This document shows, in pieces, positions 28,748 to 39,919 of a stretch of DNA of 64,000 nucleotides. The stretch's first letter is position 1, and each line of letters opens with the position of its first letter. The notes below the pieces were generated by a model. The model was not told where the DNA came from and did not search any database. It was given only the letters and a program-made list of their open reading frames with translations. The position numbers and the translations under genes are program-made. Origin of the DNA: Parvularia atlantis (Eukaryota > Opisthokonta > Rotosphaerida); assembly GCA_943704415.1 (NCBI GenBank), contig CALSCO010000506.1:24719-88718 (forward strand), given 5' to 3'.

Positions 28748-30198
28748 ATGGCACTGCTGCGGTACAGACCGCAGCGCCCACTGCTGGACGTCGCCTGCGC
28801 CGCGACGATCGCGGGCGCGCTGCTGCTCGTGCTGCTGCACTTGCGCGCGTACTCGCCGCCGCCGCCCCTGCGCGCTGCGACGCTCAACGTGTGGAATGTG
28901 ATGTTCCACTGGCCGCTGCGGCTGCAGCACGTTGCCGATGAGGCGCGTGGCGGCGTCACGGCACGTCGCGCATCGCGGGCTGATGGCGTGACGTGCAGCT
29001 GCTGCGGCTGCGGCCGGACGTCGTCGCGCTGCAGGAGGTCGTGCGCGTCGGGCCGGGCGAGCGCACGCAGGCGGACGAGGTGCGCGCCGACACGAGACGT
29101 CGCGGCTCGTGCTCACGGCGGCGTTGCAGCTGGCCGATCTGCTCGGCGCACCGTACCGCTGGACGCGCTTCGCACCGGCCGCTGCAGCCGACGACCAGGG
29201 CGACGGGACGGAGGGGCGCGTCGAGGGCGTCGCGATCATCGCACGGCACCCGCTCGCCGACGTGCGCGTCGTGCCGCTGTCGCACCGACGCACCGACGCC
29301 GACACGAACCGGCGCGCGCTGCTGCGGGTTGACGTCGACGTGGCCGGCGTGGGCGTCGTACGGGTCTACGTCGCGCACATGTCGTACGAACGCACGGCAC
29401 GTCCTGATCGCGCCCGCCCCTCAACTTGACGGCTGACTGCCCGTCACGCGTAGGTGCAATGCCGCCACGCCGCCGAGATCCGCGCGTTGCTCGAGAGCGA
29501 CGACGGGCTGCCCGCGCTGCTCATGGGCGACCTCAACATCTACGCCGACCACCCCGCGCCATGGCGGCTGCTGCTCGGGACACACGCGGCCGTCGACACG
29601 GCGCAACCATGCGCGCTGAAGCCGCTACACGACGCCGGCACGCTGCTCGCGGTCGACGCGGGCCCGGACGACGCGCTGACCTTCAGCAACATGGTGCGTG
29701 CGCGCCCGTTCTCTGCAGCGTGCTGGTGCTGACGATGCGCAGCCCACGCCCGGCTTCGTCAGCCGGCCGGACCGCATCCTGCTGCTGACAGACGCGTGGC
29801 GCCCGCACCTGCGCCTGCTACACGCGGCCGTGCTCGCCAACAGCAGCGCCGCGTACGAGCGCGAGTACCGCCTACGCATCCTGCAGCGCCGCGCCGACGT
29901 CGCGCGGGCCAACGACGCGCCCTGCGGCTTCGACTGCGGGCCGCGCGGCGTGTGCCAGTGCGGCGTGTGCGTGCTGGCCGGCGCGGGCCCCGGGCGACCG
30001 CCGCGGCAGCCCTGTCCGAGCCCGTGCGCCCTGTGCGACGGTGCGTCGGCTGCGTATGCTGCTGATCGCGGCGCGGCTGACGTGCAACCAGACATGGACT
30101 CGCCAGCAGCCCGCGAGCTCGTGCACGGCGCGACCATGCCCGAGGAGTTCCATGCGTCCGACCACCTGCTGCTTGTGGCAGACTTTGCACAGGAGTGA
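28748..30198 (+). CDS. Membrane-anchored endonuclease/exonuclease/phosphatase (EEP) family protein
   Basis: An N-terminal membrane helix (LLDVACAATIAGALLLVLLHL, residues about 12-32) is followed by the EEP fold: ATLNVWNVMFHW (Asn of the metal site), RPDVVALQEVV (metal-binding Glu), GVAIIARHPLADVRVVPLS, VYVAHMSYE, LPALLMGDLNIYAD (GDLN) and the C-terminal ASDHLLLVADF (SDH catalytic pair). The family includes neutral sphingomyelinases, inositol phosphatases and DNases; the membrane anchor favours a lipid substrate but does not prove it. An unusual Cys-rich insertion (CGFDCGPRGVCQCGVCV and PCPSPCALC) lies before the SDH block. The gene starts 9 bp after the previous stop and ends 5 bp before the next ATG. 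Confidence 0.82.
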
Positions 30199-30203
30199 TC
30201 ACG

Positions 30204-30649
30204 ATGACTGCGGACGATGTGTGGCTGCAGGCGGCCGCGCTCGGCATGATCGTGCTCGCACACGGCCTGACCAACTTTGGCGTGCTGCTGCCGTGGATGG
30301 GCGTGTCGCTGCACGTGCGTGCCGTCGGCGCTGCGCCGCGCTGCGCTGCTGAAGGGCGTGCGGGGCGCGGCAGACGGCGCTGCGCCTCATCACCATCAAC
30401 CTGCTGCCGAGCATGATCTACGTGTGCTACTACAAGGCGTGCACGACCGGTGCGTCGTCCGCCCGGCGCAGCGCGCGCGTCTGATCGCGCCCGCGCAGCG
30501 CCCGGCCACGTGCCGCCCGGGTGGACGCCGCCCGGCGAGGTCGTCGACGCGGTGACGGTCGAGATGGACGCCGATGCCGCACGCGACGCCCTTGTGCTGC
30601 CGCCCACCGGGGCTCAGGGCGCGGTACCGGGCGCGGCCGTGGCCAATCG

Positions 30650-30683
<34 letters not shown>

Positions 30684-31704
30684 GGCAATGGCAGCCCGGG
30701 GTGGCGGGTGGCGGGGCGACGCGCGCGCTTCTGCAAGAAATGCTCGGCGCACAAGCCAATGCGCGCGCACCACTGCTCCCAGTGCAACCGGTGCGTGCGC
30801 CGTGTGCCGTGCGCGGTTGTTGTTGACGGCGTGTGGCGCAGCTGCGTGCTCAAGATGGACCACCATTGTCAGCCCTCGTTGCGACACACGCCTCAACGCT
30901 GATGTGCGCGCACGCTGCGCAGGCCCCTGGCTCAACAACTGCGTCGGGTTCCACAACCACGCGCACTTCTTCCGCTTCTTGTTCTACGTCGTCGTGTCGT
31001 GCGCGCTCGCGCTCGTGCTGCTCGTGTCGCGCCTGATGGCGATCGATGTGACGCCGCGCGGGCGATACTCGGTGCGTACGCCCCGCCCGCGTCCGCACGA
31101 CGGCACCGCTCACACGACCGTGCCCACGCGTCCGCAGAAGGTCAGCATTGAGCCGCTCGAGGTCATGAGCCTGGCCGTGTCGATGATCATCGTCGTGCCC
31201 ATGCTGTTGCTCGTCGGCTTCCTGTTTGCGTTCCACTGCTACTACATCATGGTGCGCCGCCGCTTAGCACGGCCCAACACGGCCACGGTCGCCCGTTGAG
31301 CCCCTGCGACAAACAGATGAACACGACGACGATCGAGAGCCTCGAGGTAGACTTCCGCGCGGACGACAGCAAGCCCAAGCCCGCCGGCGAGCCTTCCGAC
31401 AAGAGCAAGGCGGTGCGCGGCGCGGCGTGCGCGTGCAACTTCAGACCTGATGGTCGAGGCAGCGCAACAACCCGTACTACCTCTCGGTGTACCGCAACAT
31501 CTGCGCTGTGCTGGGCCCGCATCCGGCGCTGTGGCTGCTGCCGGTGGCGACGCCGGGCGACGGGCTGAGCTTCCCGGTCAACAAGTACTTTGAGGAGGAC
31601 GCGACGCGCGGTGCGCTTTTCGGTGGCGCGCGACGACAAGCGAAACCGACGCTGGCGCAGGCTTTATCGAGGCGTCACACTCGGACGACGAGCACGACGC
31701 GTGA
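30204..31704 (+). CDS. DHHC palmitoyltransferase
   Basis: S-acylates proteins on endomembranes. Nine exons; two N-terminal membrane segments ([20 protein letters not shown] and [16 protein letters not shown]), then a long linker with poly-Ser, then the Cys-rich domain ([38 protein letters not shown]). Two further membrane helices ([19 protein letters not shown] and [16 protein letters not shown]) and the TTxE motif (TTIE) follow, then [18 protein letters not shown] and an acidic tail. The catalytic Cys codon of DHHC is itself split by an intron (T in one exon, GC in the next; donor GTCAGC). The usual DPG motif reads APG. Start ATG 30204 is 5 bp after the preceding stop. Confidence 0.9.
30651..30680 (+). 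repeat. (AGC)10 microsatellite encoding poly-Ser
   Basis: Ten AGC codons in the linker of the DHHC enzyme, coding a serine tract and followed by NGNG. Expected to vary in length between strains. Confidence 0.9.
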
Positions 31705-31848
31705 CTTTCATAGCGTGCGAAACGCTGTACGGTAGCATGCGGACAAGCAGCAAAGGCGAACTCGTCCAAGCAAAGCGAACGAGCGCAAACACGACCAGAG
31801 GCGTAACTCGTCCACGTGGCCACAGTTGTCTGGCGGGCGCGAACAGTC

Positions 31849-32771
31849 ATGGCCGCGCGGATCGTGCGCCGTCTGCGCTCGACCGTCGCCACCGCGCCGC
31901 TGCCGGGTCAGCCGCGGATCGTGCGGCTGGACGACGGCGTGCTCGAGAACCTGCAGAGCAACTTCCGCGAGTATCAGGAGGTGCGGTGCTGTTTGCTGCG
32001 CAGCCCGCTCACGTCTCGCGCAGACCGGGCCGCCCACGACCAAGTCGATGAAGCAGCTCGTCCGCGCCGAGCTCACGCAGAAGCGGCGCGAGTACCTGCT
32101 CGAGGTCGAGGCCAAGCGGCGCGCACAGTTGGCGGCGCTGGCCGAGCGCGAGCGCGAGCGCGAGGCGCAGCGCGAGGAGAACCGGCGGCTGCGCGAGGAG
32201 ACCAAGGCGCGCACGCGGCGCATGGTCGAGCTGCGCGAGCAGCGCCGGTGCGTGCGCGCGCGCGCGCGCCTACCATCGGCACGGCAACTGAGCCGCACGG
32301 CCGCAGGCTCGAGGACGCCGCCGTGGCGCAGGCGCAGCGCACGGAGCAGGCGCAGGCGCGGGCGCGCTACGAGCACACGCGTACGCGCGCCGTCGCTGCT
32401 GTATCGGCTGCCGCGCGCTCAGAACGCCGCGCGCAGACAAGCGGCTCATGCTCGAGAACCTCACGTTCAAGGGGCGCTCGTTCGTGACGCGTGAGCGCAT
32501 CGACGCGTACGTGCAGAAGATGCTCGAGTCGACCGTGTCGTACAACGTCGGCCTGCCCATCCAGGAGGTCTATCCGGACGAGCTCAACACGGTGCGGCGC
32601 GGCGGGTACGGGGCGCGTGGCTGACGGCGGCACACACAGGGCCTCGACGACAGCACGTCGGCCATGGATGACCCGTTCCCGCTCTGGCAGCAGTACCACC
32701 CGCCGGACCTGAGCGCGTTCACGTTCTACCAGCAGTACGACGCGGACCCGGCCGACTCGGAACGAGAGTGA
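31849..32771 (+). CDS. MRPS26: Mitochondrial small-subunit ribosomal protein mS26-like
   Basis: The N-terminus MAARIVRRLRSTVATAPLPG has a mitochondrial targeting character. A long, highly charged helix (KSMKQLVRAELTQKRREYLL, EREREREAQREENRRLREE) is followed by LTFKGRSFVTRERIDAYVQK and STVSYNVGLPIQEVYPDE. These match the mS26 pattern, where a long coiled helix is followed by a F-ITREN...YN segment. The C-terminus is Pro/Tyr/acidic (YQQYDADPADSERE). At least four short introns. The alternative is another mitochondrial coiled-coil protein; helix composition alone is weak evidence, so confidence is moderate. A CACGTG (31813-31818) lies 31 bp upstream of the ATG. Confidence 0.6.
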
Positions 32772-32819
32772 CAGCACACGCTGTGGCAGAAGCGAGCGGG
32801 CCACGTACAGAAACCGCGC

Positions 32820-34369
32820 TCACGACAGCGACTTGGGCTTGGTCGCGTTGTTCTGCGACACGGTCTGGTACACCGCCATGGCCTGCCATGCACGCACGCA
32901 CGCACGAGTGATCAACATCCGCACGGGCAGCGGGCGTGCACGCCGCACCTGCGCGATCATCGCCGACGGGTCGCCGGGCGACGACGGCAGCAGGATCGTA
33001 TTGGACTCCTTCGCGAGCTTGCTGAAGGCTGCAGGCGAGGCCGTCAGCGCGTGCACGCCCAGACAGCCGCATGCGCACACCGTCCATGTACTTTTCCGCA
33101 ACGCTGAGCGAGATGGCCTGCATGGCGGCCGGGTTGGCCGCGATCGCCTCGGCCACGCGCGCGACCGACTCGGCCGTCGCCGCCGCGCGCGTGTTGATGG
33201 CCGACGCCTCGCCCTTGGCGTGGTTCATCTTCTCCGTCATGACGGCCTCGGACGCGAGCACTGTCGCCTGTCGCCGGCCCTCGGCGATGTTGACGTCGGC
33301 CTGGCGCGCGCCCTCTGCCTCGCCCATCAGAATCTGGCGCAGAGCGCTCGCAGCGCGCGCCGCACCAGAGTCGAGGATCGTCGCGCGCTTGCGCCGCTCG
33401 GCCGACGCCTGCATCTGCATCGCGCGGACGATGTCGTCGGGCAGGGCGATGTCGCCTGCGCCGCGCAGTGTGTCAGCCCGCACGCCGCAGCATGCAAGGC
33501 ACCACGCACGGATTTCGTAGCGCAGGCACTCGATGCCCCAGCTGACCGTCGCCTCGCTCATCGACTCGACGATGGCCTGGTTGAGCTTGTCGCGCTCCTT
33601 GAACGTCGCGTCGAGCACGAGCTTGCCAATCTCGGAGCGCATCGTCGTCTGGGCGAGCTGCGCCACGGCAAACTCGGCGCTCTCGACGCCGTACGACGCG
33701 CGGTACGGCTCGATGATGCGGTAGAAGAGCACGCCATCGAGCTGCAGCGTGACGTTGTCTGTGTGCGCCCGGGCCCTCGTTGAGCGCACGACCGCGCGGT
33801 CGTGTCGCGAGCGGCCGGACCGTGCGTGACGGCCGACTGCGGTGGGATCTCGAGCGCGATCTCCTTGAGCGAGTGCACGTACTTGATCTGCTCAATCACG
33901 GGGATGAGGAAGTTGAGGCCCGGGCTGAGCACGCGGCTGAACTTGCCGAACCGCTCAACGATCCACGCCTCCTGCTGCGGCACAAACTTGATGATCTGCG
34001 CGCCGATTGCTGACAGCTCAGCCGTCCACCGCGGGCCGCGCCGCGCCCGCCACGCCACGCCACGCCGCCGATGCGGCCGCCACCGACCGCCACCCGCCGC
34101 CCGCAGCGCGCCGCACCGTGTTGGCCGGCAGCGAGCGCTGCTGCCGCTGCTGTGCCCACTGCGACGCCGGCCGCACTGACGTCACACTCTGCGTCGTCGC
34201 GGTGCGCTCAGCCGTCAGCGCACGCCATTCGCACGCACAGCAGACGACGCAACGCGCCACGTACCGTCGCAGGAGCAAGCCGCGCCACGGCCGGGCGCGC
34301 GCCCAGCAGCGGCCGCACGTGGGGCGACAGCGACAGCAGGGTTCGGTGACGGGCGAACACCGCGGCCAT
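32820..34369 (-). CDS. STOML2: Stomatin-like protein 2, mitochondrial (SPFH family)
   Basis: STOML2 organises cardiolipin-rich domains of the mitochondrial inner membrane. The first exon codes a presequence (MAAVFARHRTLLSLSPHVRP). Two spliced exons lead into the SPFH domain: IIKFVPQQEAWIVERFGKFS, LSPGLNFLIPVIEQIKYVHS, KEIALEIPPQSAVT, DNVTLQLDGVLFYRI, YGVESAEFAVAQLAQTTM, RSEIGKLVLDATFKERDKLN. The C-terminal coiled-coil part has MQMQASAERRKRATILDS, GEAEGARQADVNIAEGRRQA and a tail ending NNATKPKSLS. All are diagnostic of SLP2 orthologues. Introns follow the GTGCG...CAG pattern. Its neighbour mS26 is also mitochondrial; their stop codons lie 48 bp apart, convergent. Confidence 0.93.
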
Positions 34370-34607
34370 AGCTGCGGCGTGGGAGGCGTGTCCTTCAAAG
34401 TTCTTTGCAGCCGCGCGTGGTCTCAGGTTTCGTGTACGTCTCATAGCTGTGCATCGATGTGCAGTGCGAGGGCGGGAAGACGATGGACCGGCGGTCATGG
34501 AGGACGAAACATGAAGGCACGCACGCTGGTACACTTTCGCTACGGTCGCGCGGTGGTCACGTTGGCCGCGCGCGCCGAAGCAGCGACCGAGGCGCGTTTT
34601 CGCGGCG

Positions 34608-35516
34608 ATGGCGCCCAAGGACGACTTCCTGGCCGAGTCCAACGTGGCCGGCCAGACGTTGCTGCGCCTCGTCTCGCGCGGGAACGGTGCGCGCGTGCGC
34701 GCGGGGAGAGAGGCGCGGAGACGCTGAGCGCCGAACCGCGCGCACCAGCGATCATCGCCGAGGTCTTCCGTCTGAGCGACTTTGTGCCAGACGAGTTCCG
34801 GCTGCAGACCAAGGAGGACCAACGCAAGTACGGCGATATATTGCTCGACTTCTCCTACTTCAAGGCGTCCGAGTTCTACGCCAAGCGCATCGAGGACAAC
34901 GCCGTTGCGTTTGCGCTTGCGCGCGGCGTGGCACCCTCTCGCGCTGACGACGGCACACGGCGCGTGCGCAAACGCCTCAAATGCAGGAGCTGCTCGAGCG
35001 CGACGAGGAGTTTCAGGAGAACCACATCCGCATCCTCACGCGCTTCTACCTCCTGTTTGAGAGCGTGTTCAAGTACGTCAAGGACCTACTACGCTACCTG
35101 CAGGACCTCGACGACGGCGTGTTCATCCAGCAGACGCTCGAGGTGCGTCCGCGCGCCGTGCCGTCTCCCATGCTGCTGCTGACGGGGTGCGTGCAGTCCG
35201 TCATCGCCACTAGCGACGGCAAGCAGCTCCTGGCCGAGTCGCTCTTCCTGTACGGCGTGATGCTGCTCACGCTCGACAGCCGCATCGAGGGCGTCGTGCG
35301 CGAGCGCATGCTCGTCGCGTACAGCCGCTACAAGGTGCGCCCCACACTTCTCGCTGCGGCCCCGCGGGAGGACGCTGACGGCCGCGCCGCGCCCAGTCCG
35401 ACTCGGCGACGAGCTCCAACCTCGACGACGTCTGCAAGCTGTGCCGCTCGACGGGCCTTGTGCCGCGCGGCAAGCGCCCGCCCAACTACCCGGACGACTA
35501 CTTCAAGCGGTGCGCG

Positions 35517-35599
<83 letters not shown>

Positions 35600-38500
35600 G
35601 CGCGCGCCCTCGCGCCCTCGCGCCCTCGCGCCCTTCGCTGATGGGCCCGCGCCAGCATCCCGCTCCCGCGCACGTTCGTGAGCATGGTCATCAGCCGCCT
35701 GCGCACGGACGACATCTACAACCAGGTCTCGTCGTACCCAAACCCGGAGCACCGCTCGACTGCGCTGGCGAACCAGGCAACGATGCTCTACGTCATGCTG
35801 TACTTTGCGCCCGAGATGCTGCAGAACGACATGGTGCGGGCCGGGCCGGCCGCTCCTCCCGCGATGCGCGCTGACGCGAACACGCTCTGCACCGCAGGCC
35901 AAGATGCGCGAGATCGTCGACAAGCACTTCCCGGACAACTGGGTCGTCGCCTACTACCTCGGCATCACGATCGACTTGACAGAGACGTGGGACACTTACA
36001 AGGTGGGCACGCGCTCGCGCACCACGCCGTGCTGTGCCAGCTCTGACGCGCGCGCGGCCGCGCCACCGCAGGCCGCCAAGACCGCGCTCAACAACACGAT
36101 CCAGCTCGGCAACGTGAAGGAGCTCGCCGACCGCTACCAGCGGCAAGTGCGCAAGCTCAACAAGGACCTGGAGCACTACCTGACCGAGGTGCGTGCGCGG
36201 CCCGCTCCGCCATGTGGGTGTCGCTGACGCCGCGGCTGCCGCACCCAGGGCGTGCTCACCGAGACCTTTGTGCTCGACAGCATCAACAAACTGATGAACT
36301 GCCTGCGCGACTGCAACGTGACGATCCGGTGGCTACTGCTGCGTGCGTGCCGCGCCGCTGCGCGCTGCGCGTGCGAGGCTGTGCGTGCGGCTCAAGCGCG
36401 AGCGCGCCGCAGACACGAGCTCGCGCATGAAGAAGCTGCGCGACATTGTCATGACGGGCCACTCGGACGGCGCGCTCGTCATGCTCATCCTCAACACGTC
36501 CCAGCTTGAGTTCCGCCTCAAGAACATGTTCAACGAGCTGCTCAAGCAGAAGAAGGACAACTGGGTCAACAACCGCAAGGAGGCGAGCGAGCGCATGGTC
36601 GAGCTCTGTGCGCTCGCTGGCCACGTCTGCTCCCGCGCACAAGCCTTACCGTGGCGACGCCAGCCGAGTACTTTTCGGGCGAGAAGGCTCTCACGCGCGT
36701 GACCAAGAACGAGGCGCTGCAGGCGTGGTTCAAGGACATCGGCTCGCAGGCACGCACCGGCGATTGCTTGCTACTGTGTCATCACGCTCGCGTCGCACAG
36801 ATCGCGTCACTCGACTACACGGACGCAACCGTGGCCGGCCGCAAGATTGTGCAGCTCATGCAGGCGCTCGAGGAGGTGCAGGAGTTTCATCAGGTGCGCT
36901 GCGATGCGGGAGGAGCGGGACGTGCGAGCTGACGTGGCCGGTCGGGCGCAGCTCGAGAATAACCTGCAAGTGCGCGCGTTCCTGGCCGACACGCGCAACT
37001 ACTTGCTGCAGATGATCCGCAACGTCAACGTGAAGGTGCTGCGCGTGCTGCGCCTGGCCGGCGTGCCCTCGCTGACGGTCGCGCATCGCGCCCGGCGAGC
37101 AGGAGGAGGTCATCGTGACGATGCAGCTCGTGGGCGACCTGTCGTACGCGTGGCAGGCGATCAAGCGTTACAAGCCGATCTTCCACACGCTGATCAAGCG
37201 GTGCGCACCTCGCGCGTGCGGCGCTGCGCTCGCCGGCTGAGTACTGCGCCGCAGCGACCCCTCGACCGTGATCAAGCTGCGCGCGACCTTCCTCAAGCTC
37301 GCGTCCATCCTCGACCTGCCACTCGTGCGCATCTCACAGGCCGGCAGCCGCGACGTCGTGAGCGTGGCCGAGTATTACTCCGGTACGTCACTAGCAAGGT
37401 CACGTCGCAACTGCGCTCACGCCGCGCAGGCGAGCTGGTCGAGTTCATCCGGCAGGTGCTACAGGTCATCCCGGCGTCCATGTTCGCCATCCTCAACGAG
37501 ATCGTGCAGCTGCAGACGACGCGCATCCAGGAGGTGCCGACGCGGCTCGAGAAGGACCGCCTGAAGGAGTGCGTGTCGCCCGCCTGTGTGCCAGGCTGCT
37601 CACACGACTGGGCTGCAGCTTCTCGCAGCTACCGGAGCGCTATGAGCTGGCCAAGCGCACGCACTCGATCTCGATCTTCACCGAGGGCATGCTCGCGATG
37701 GAGACGACCCTCGTCGGCGTCATCCAGGTGGACCCGAAGCAACTGCTCGAGGAGGGCATCCGGCGCGTGCGTTGCGCCTACCGCACGCAGTACCGAACGC
37801 GCCCGCTCACGGCCCGCGCAGGAGCTCGTCCTGCAGGTCGCGCGCGCGATGGACGAGCTGCTCGTCTTCGTGAAGCCCAAGCCTGACGAGCTCGGCCAGC
37901 GCATGCTCGCGCTCGGGACGCGCCTGGACGGCTTCCGGCGCTCGTTCGAGTGTACGCCTGGCCTTGGTCCTTGGCCACGCTCGCCGGCTGCGCTGACGTT
38001 GCACCGTGATGCAGACATCCAGGACTACGTCAACATTTACGCGCTCAAGATCTGGCAGGAGGAGCTTTCGCGCATCATCCAGTTCAACGTCGAGCGGGAG
38101 TGCAACAGCTTTCTGCGCACACGCGTGCTCGAGTTCGAGTCGCGGTACCAGTCCACAGCCATCCCGATTCCCGTCTTCCCGCCGCGCGACGAGTGCGTGC
38201 GCGTGTGCATGTGTCTGCACGCTGCTGCGCCAACGCACCCGCTTGCCGCTAGGAAATCGGTTGACTTTATCGGGCGGCTCGGGCGCGAGATAATGTCGCT
38301 CTCGGACACGCGCACGACGATCTACGTGCATTCGATGGCGACGTGGTACGACTCGAAGACGTTCAAGTGCGTGTTGCGCGCGCCGCCGCCGTGGTGCACG
38401 GGCTGACGAAGGCGCTGGGCGGGCAGGGACGTCGTCGGGCTCAAGACGTTCACGCAGCTCTTCCTCGCCCTCGGCACCTTTGGCCTGACGGGCGTTGACC

Positions 38501-39813
38501 GGCTGTACTCGTTCATGATCGTGCGCGTCCTGCAGCGCTTCAGCGACACGTACCGCAAGACCGTGCGTCGCGTCTCCCGGTGCTTGCTTGACTCGCGCTC
38601 ACGCGGCACGCGCGGCGCAGATGAAGGCCGACAAGGTCCTGCGCACCACCGTCACGCAGCTCGCCGCCGAGCTCGAGCCGCTCACGTGCCTGCCCAACAA
38701 CAGCCGCGCGCTCTACGCCGCCGCGCAGAGCAAGTGCGGCAAATTCCTGCAGACGTTCACAGGTGCGTGTCTCACAGGTGCTCACACTGCGGACTCATCG
38801 CGTGGCGTCGCCAGACTACATCGTCCGCGTCGGTCAGCTGCAGCTGTTGCGGCGGCTGATCGGCAACGAGCTGAGCGTGCGTGCCGCGCCGCACGTGCGA
38901 CGCCTGCCCACACGCGCGTGTGCAGTTCCGCTGCAAGCTCGACTCGTACAACCTGGCCAACACGCTCAAGACGGTCAACAAGGCGCTGCTCTTCGACACC
39001 GAGAACCACTACTCCGAGTGCGCCCGCTCTCACGCGGCTTGGCGTTAGCACAGCGCTCACGGCCGCACGCGCGCGCGCGACCTGCAGCAAGGAGCGCTTC
39101 CCGTACCCGAGCGACGACAACCCGCTCATGTTTGAGATTGCGACCTACCTTGAGACATCGGGCATGGGCGACCCGTTCCAGAAGATCTACATCACGACCA
39201 AGGTGCGTGTGCAGCAGGCGCGCTTGCGTGCGTCCTCACGCGCCACCGTGCGCAGCCCCTGGACGAGTTCCCGCTGCTCGTCTTCCTGTACGTGATCACG
39301 GAGCTGCCCAAGTTTGTGTACGACCCCAAGTCGGGTGCGGGGCCTGTTGCTGGCCGGCTAGCAACCGCACTGACCTCGCTGGCTCCCCGCAGGCGCGTTC
39401 ATGTGCAAGAACGCCAACGAGCCGCTCGACGGCACGCCGTTTGTCATTGGCATCATGACGCTGGTGCGCCACGCCCACTATGCGTGCCCGGCCCGCTAAC
39501 ACGCCCGCACCCGCGCAGCTCAAGCAGTTCCACGTCGCACACACCGAGACGTTCATCGCGTACCTGGGCCAGTACGTCCGCTCAGCCATCAACTCGGCCG
39601 CGCTCGCGTACGCTGCCCCGCCTCTCGCGCCCGCTCTGCGCCTGACGTGGCGCGCGCGCGCCGCACAGCACGCCCAACAAGGCGCCCGCATTCTCGCCCG
39701 AGATCACCAACGCGCTCGTGTTCCTCGAGGAGTTCTGCAAGTACACGCACATTCCGCGCAAGCGTATCGACGCCGTGCTGCCGCCGTTTGTCTTTGGGCA
39801 GTTCAAGCACTGA
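34608..39813 (+). CDS. WASHC5: WASH complex subunit 5 (strumpellin)
   Basis: Strumpellin is the large helical scaffold of the WASH complex, which activates Arp2/3 on endosomes. About 1,150 residues, the family's usual length, assembled from roughly twenty exons. Matches run from end to end: [234 protein letters not shown] and the C-terminal [18 protein letters not shown]. Phases agree at the junctions checked. Start ATG 34608 gives the expected N-terminus. Confidence 0.95.
35519..35596. repeat. (CT)39 microsatellite in a WASHC5 intron
   Basis: A perfect 78-bp CT run inside an intron (donor GTGCGCCCT, acceptor CCCGCGCCAG). It makes this intron more than twice the usual length and supplies a very long polypyrimidine tract. 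Confidence 0.95.
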
Positions 39814-39821
39814 GCGCTCGT

Positions 39822-39888
39822 GTTGTGCGAACGACTGGGTTGTGTGCCGGAACGACTGGGACGACTGGGTTGTGCGAACGACTGGGAC
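39822..39888. repeat. Short imperfect repeat of ACGACTGGG
   Basis: Four copies of ACGACTGGG (at 39831, 39852, 39861, 39878) interleaved with GGTTGTG, filling most of the 106 bp between WASHC5 and the next gene. May be promoter elements or minisatellite; no family recognised. Confidence 0.7.
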
Positions 39889-39919
39889 TGTTTAGCAGTT
39901 GAGCACAAGCACGGCCGTG

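Noticed and set aside
30651-30680. Poly-Ser tract as an insertion that breaks the DHHC gene
   Set aside because: The frame is kept on both sides and the linker is unconserved in the family, so it is a benign repeat.
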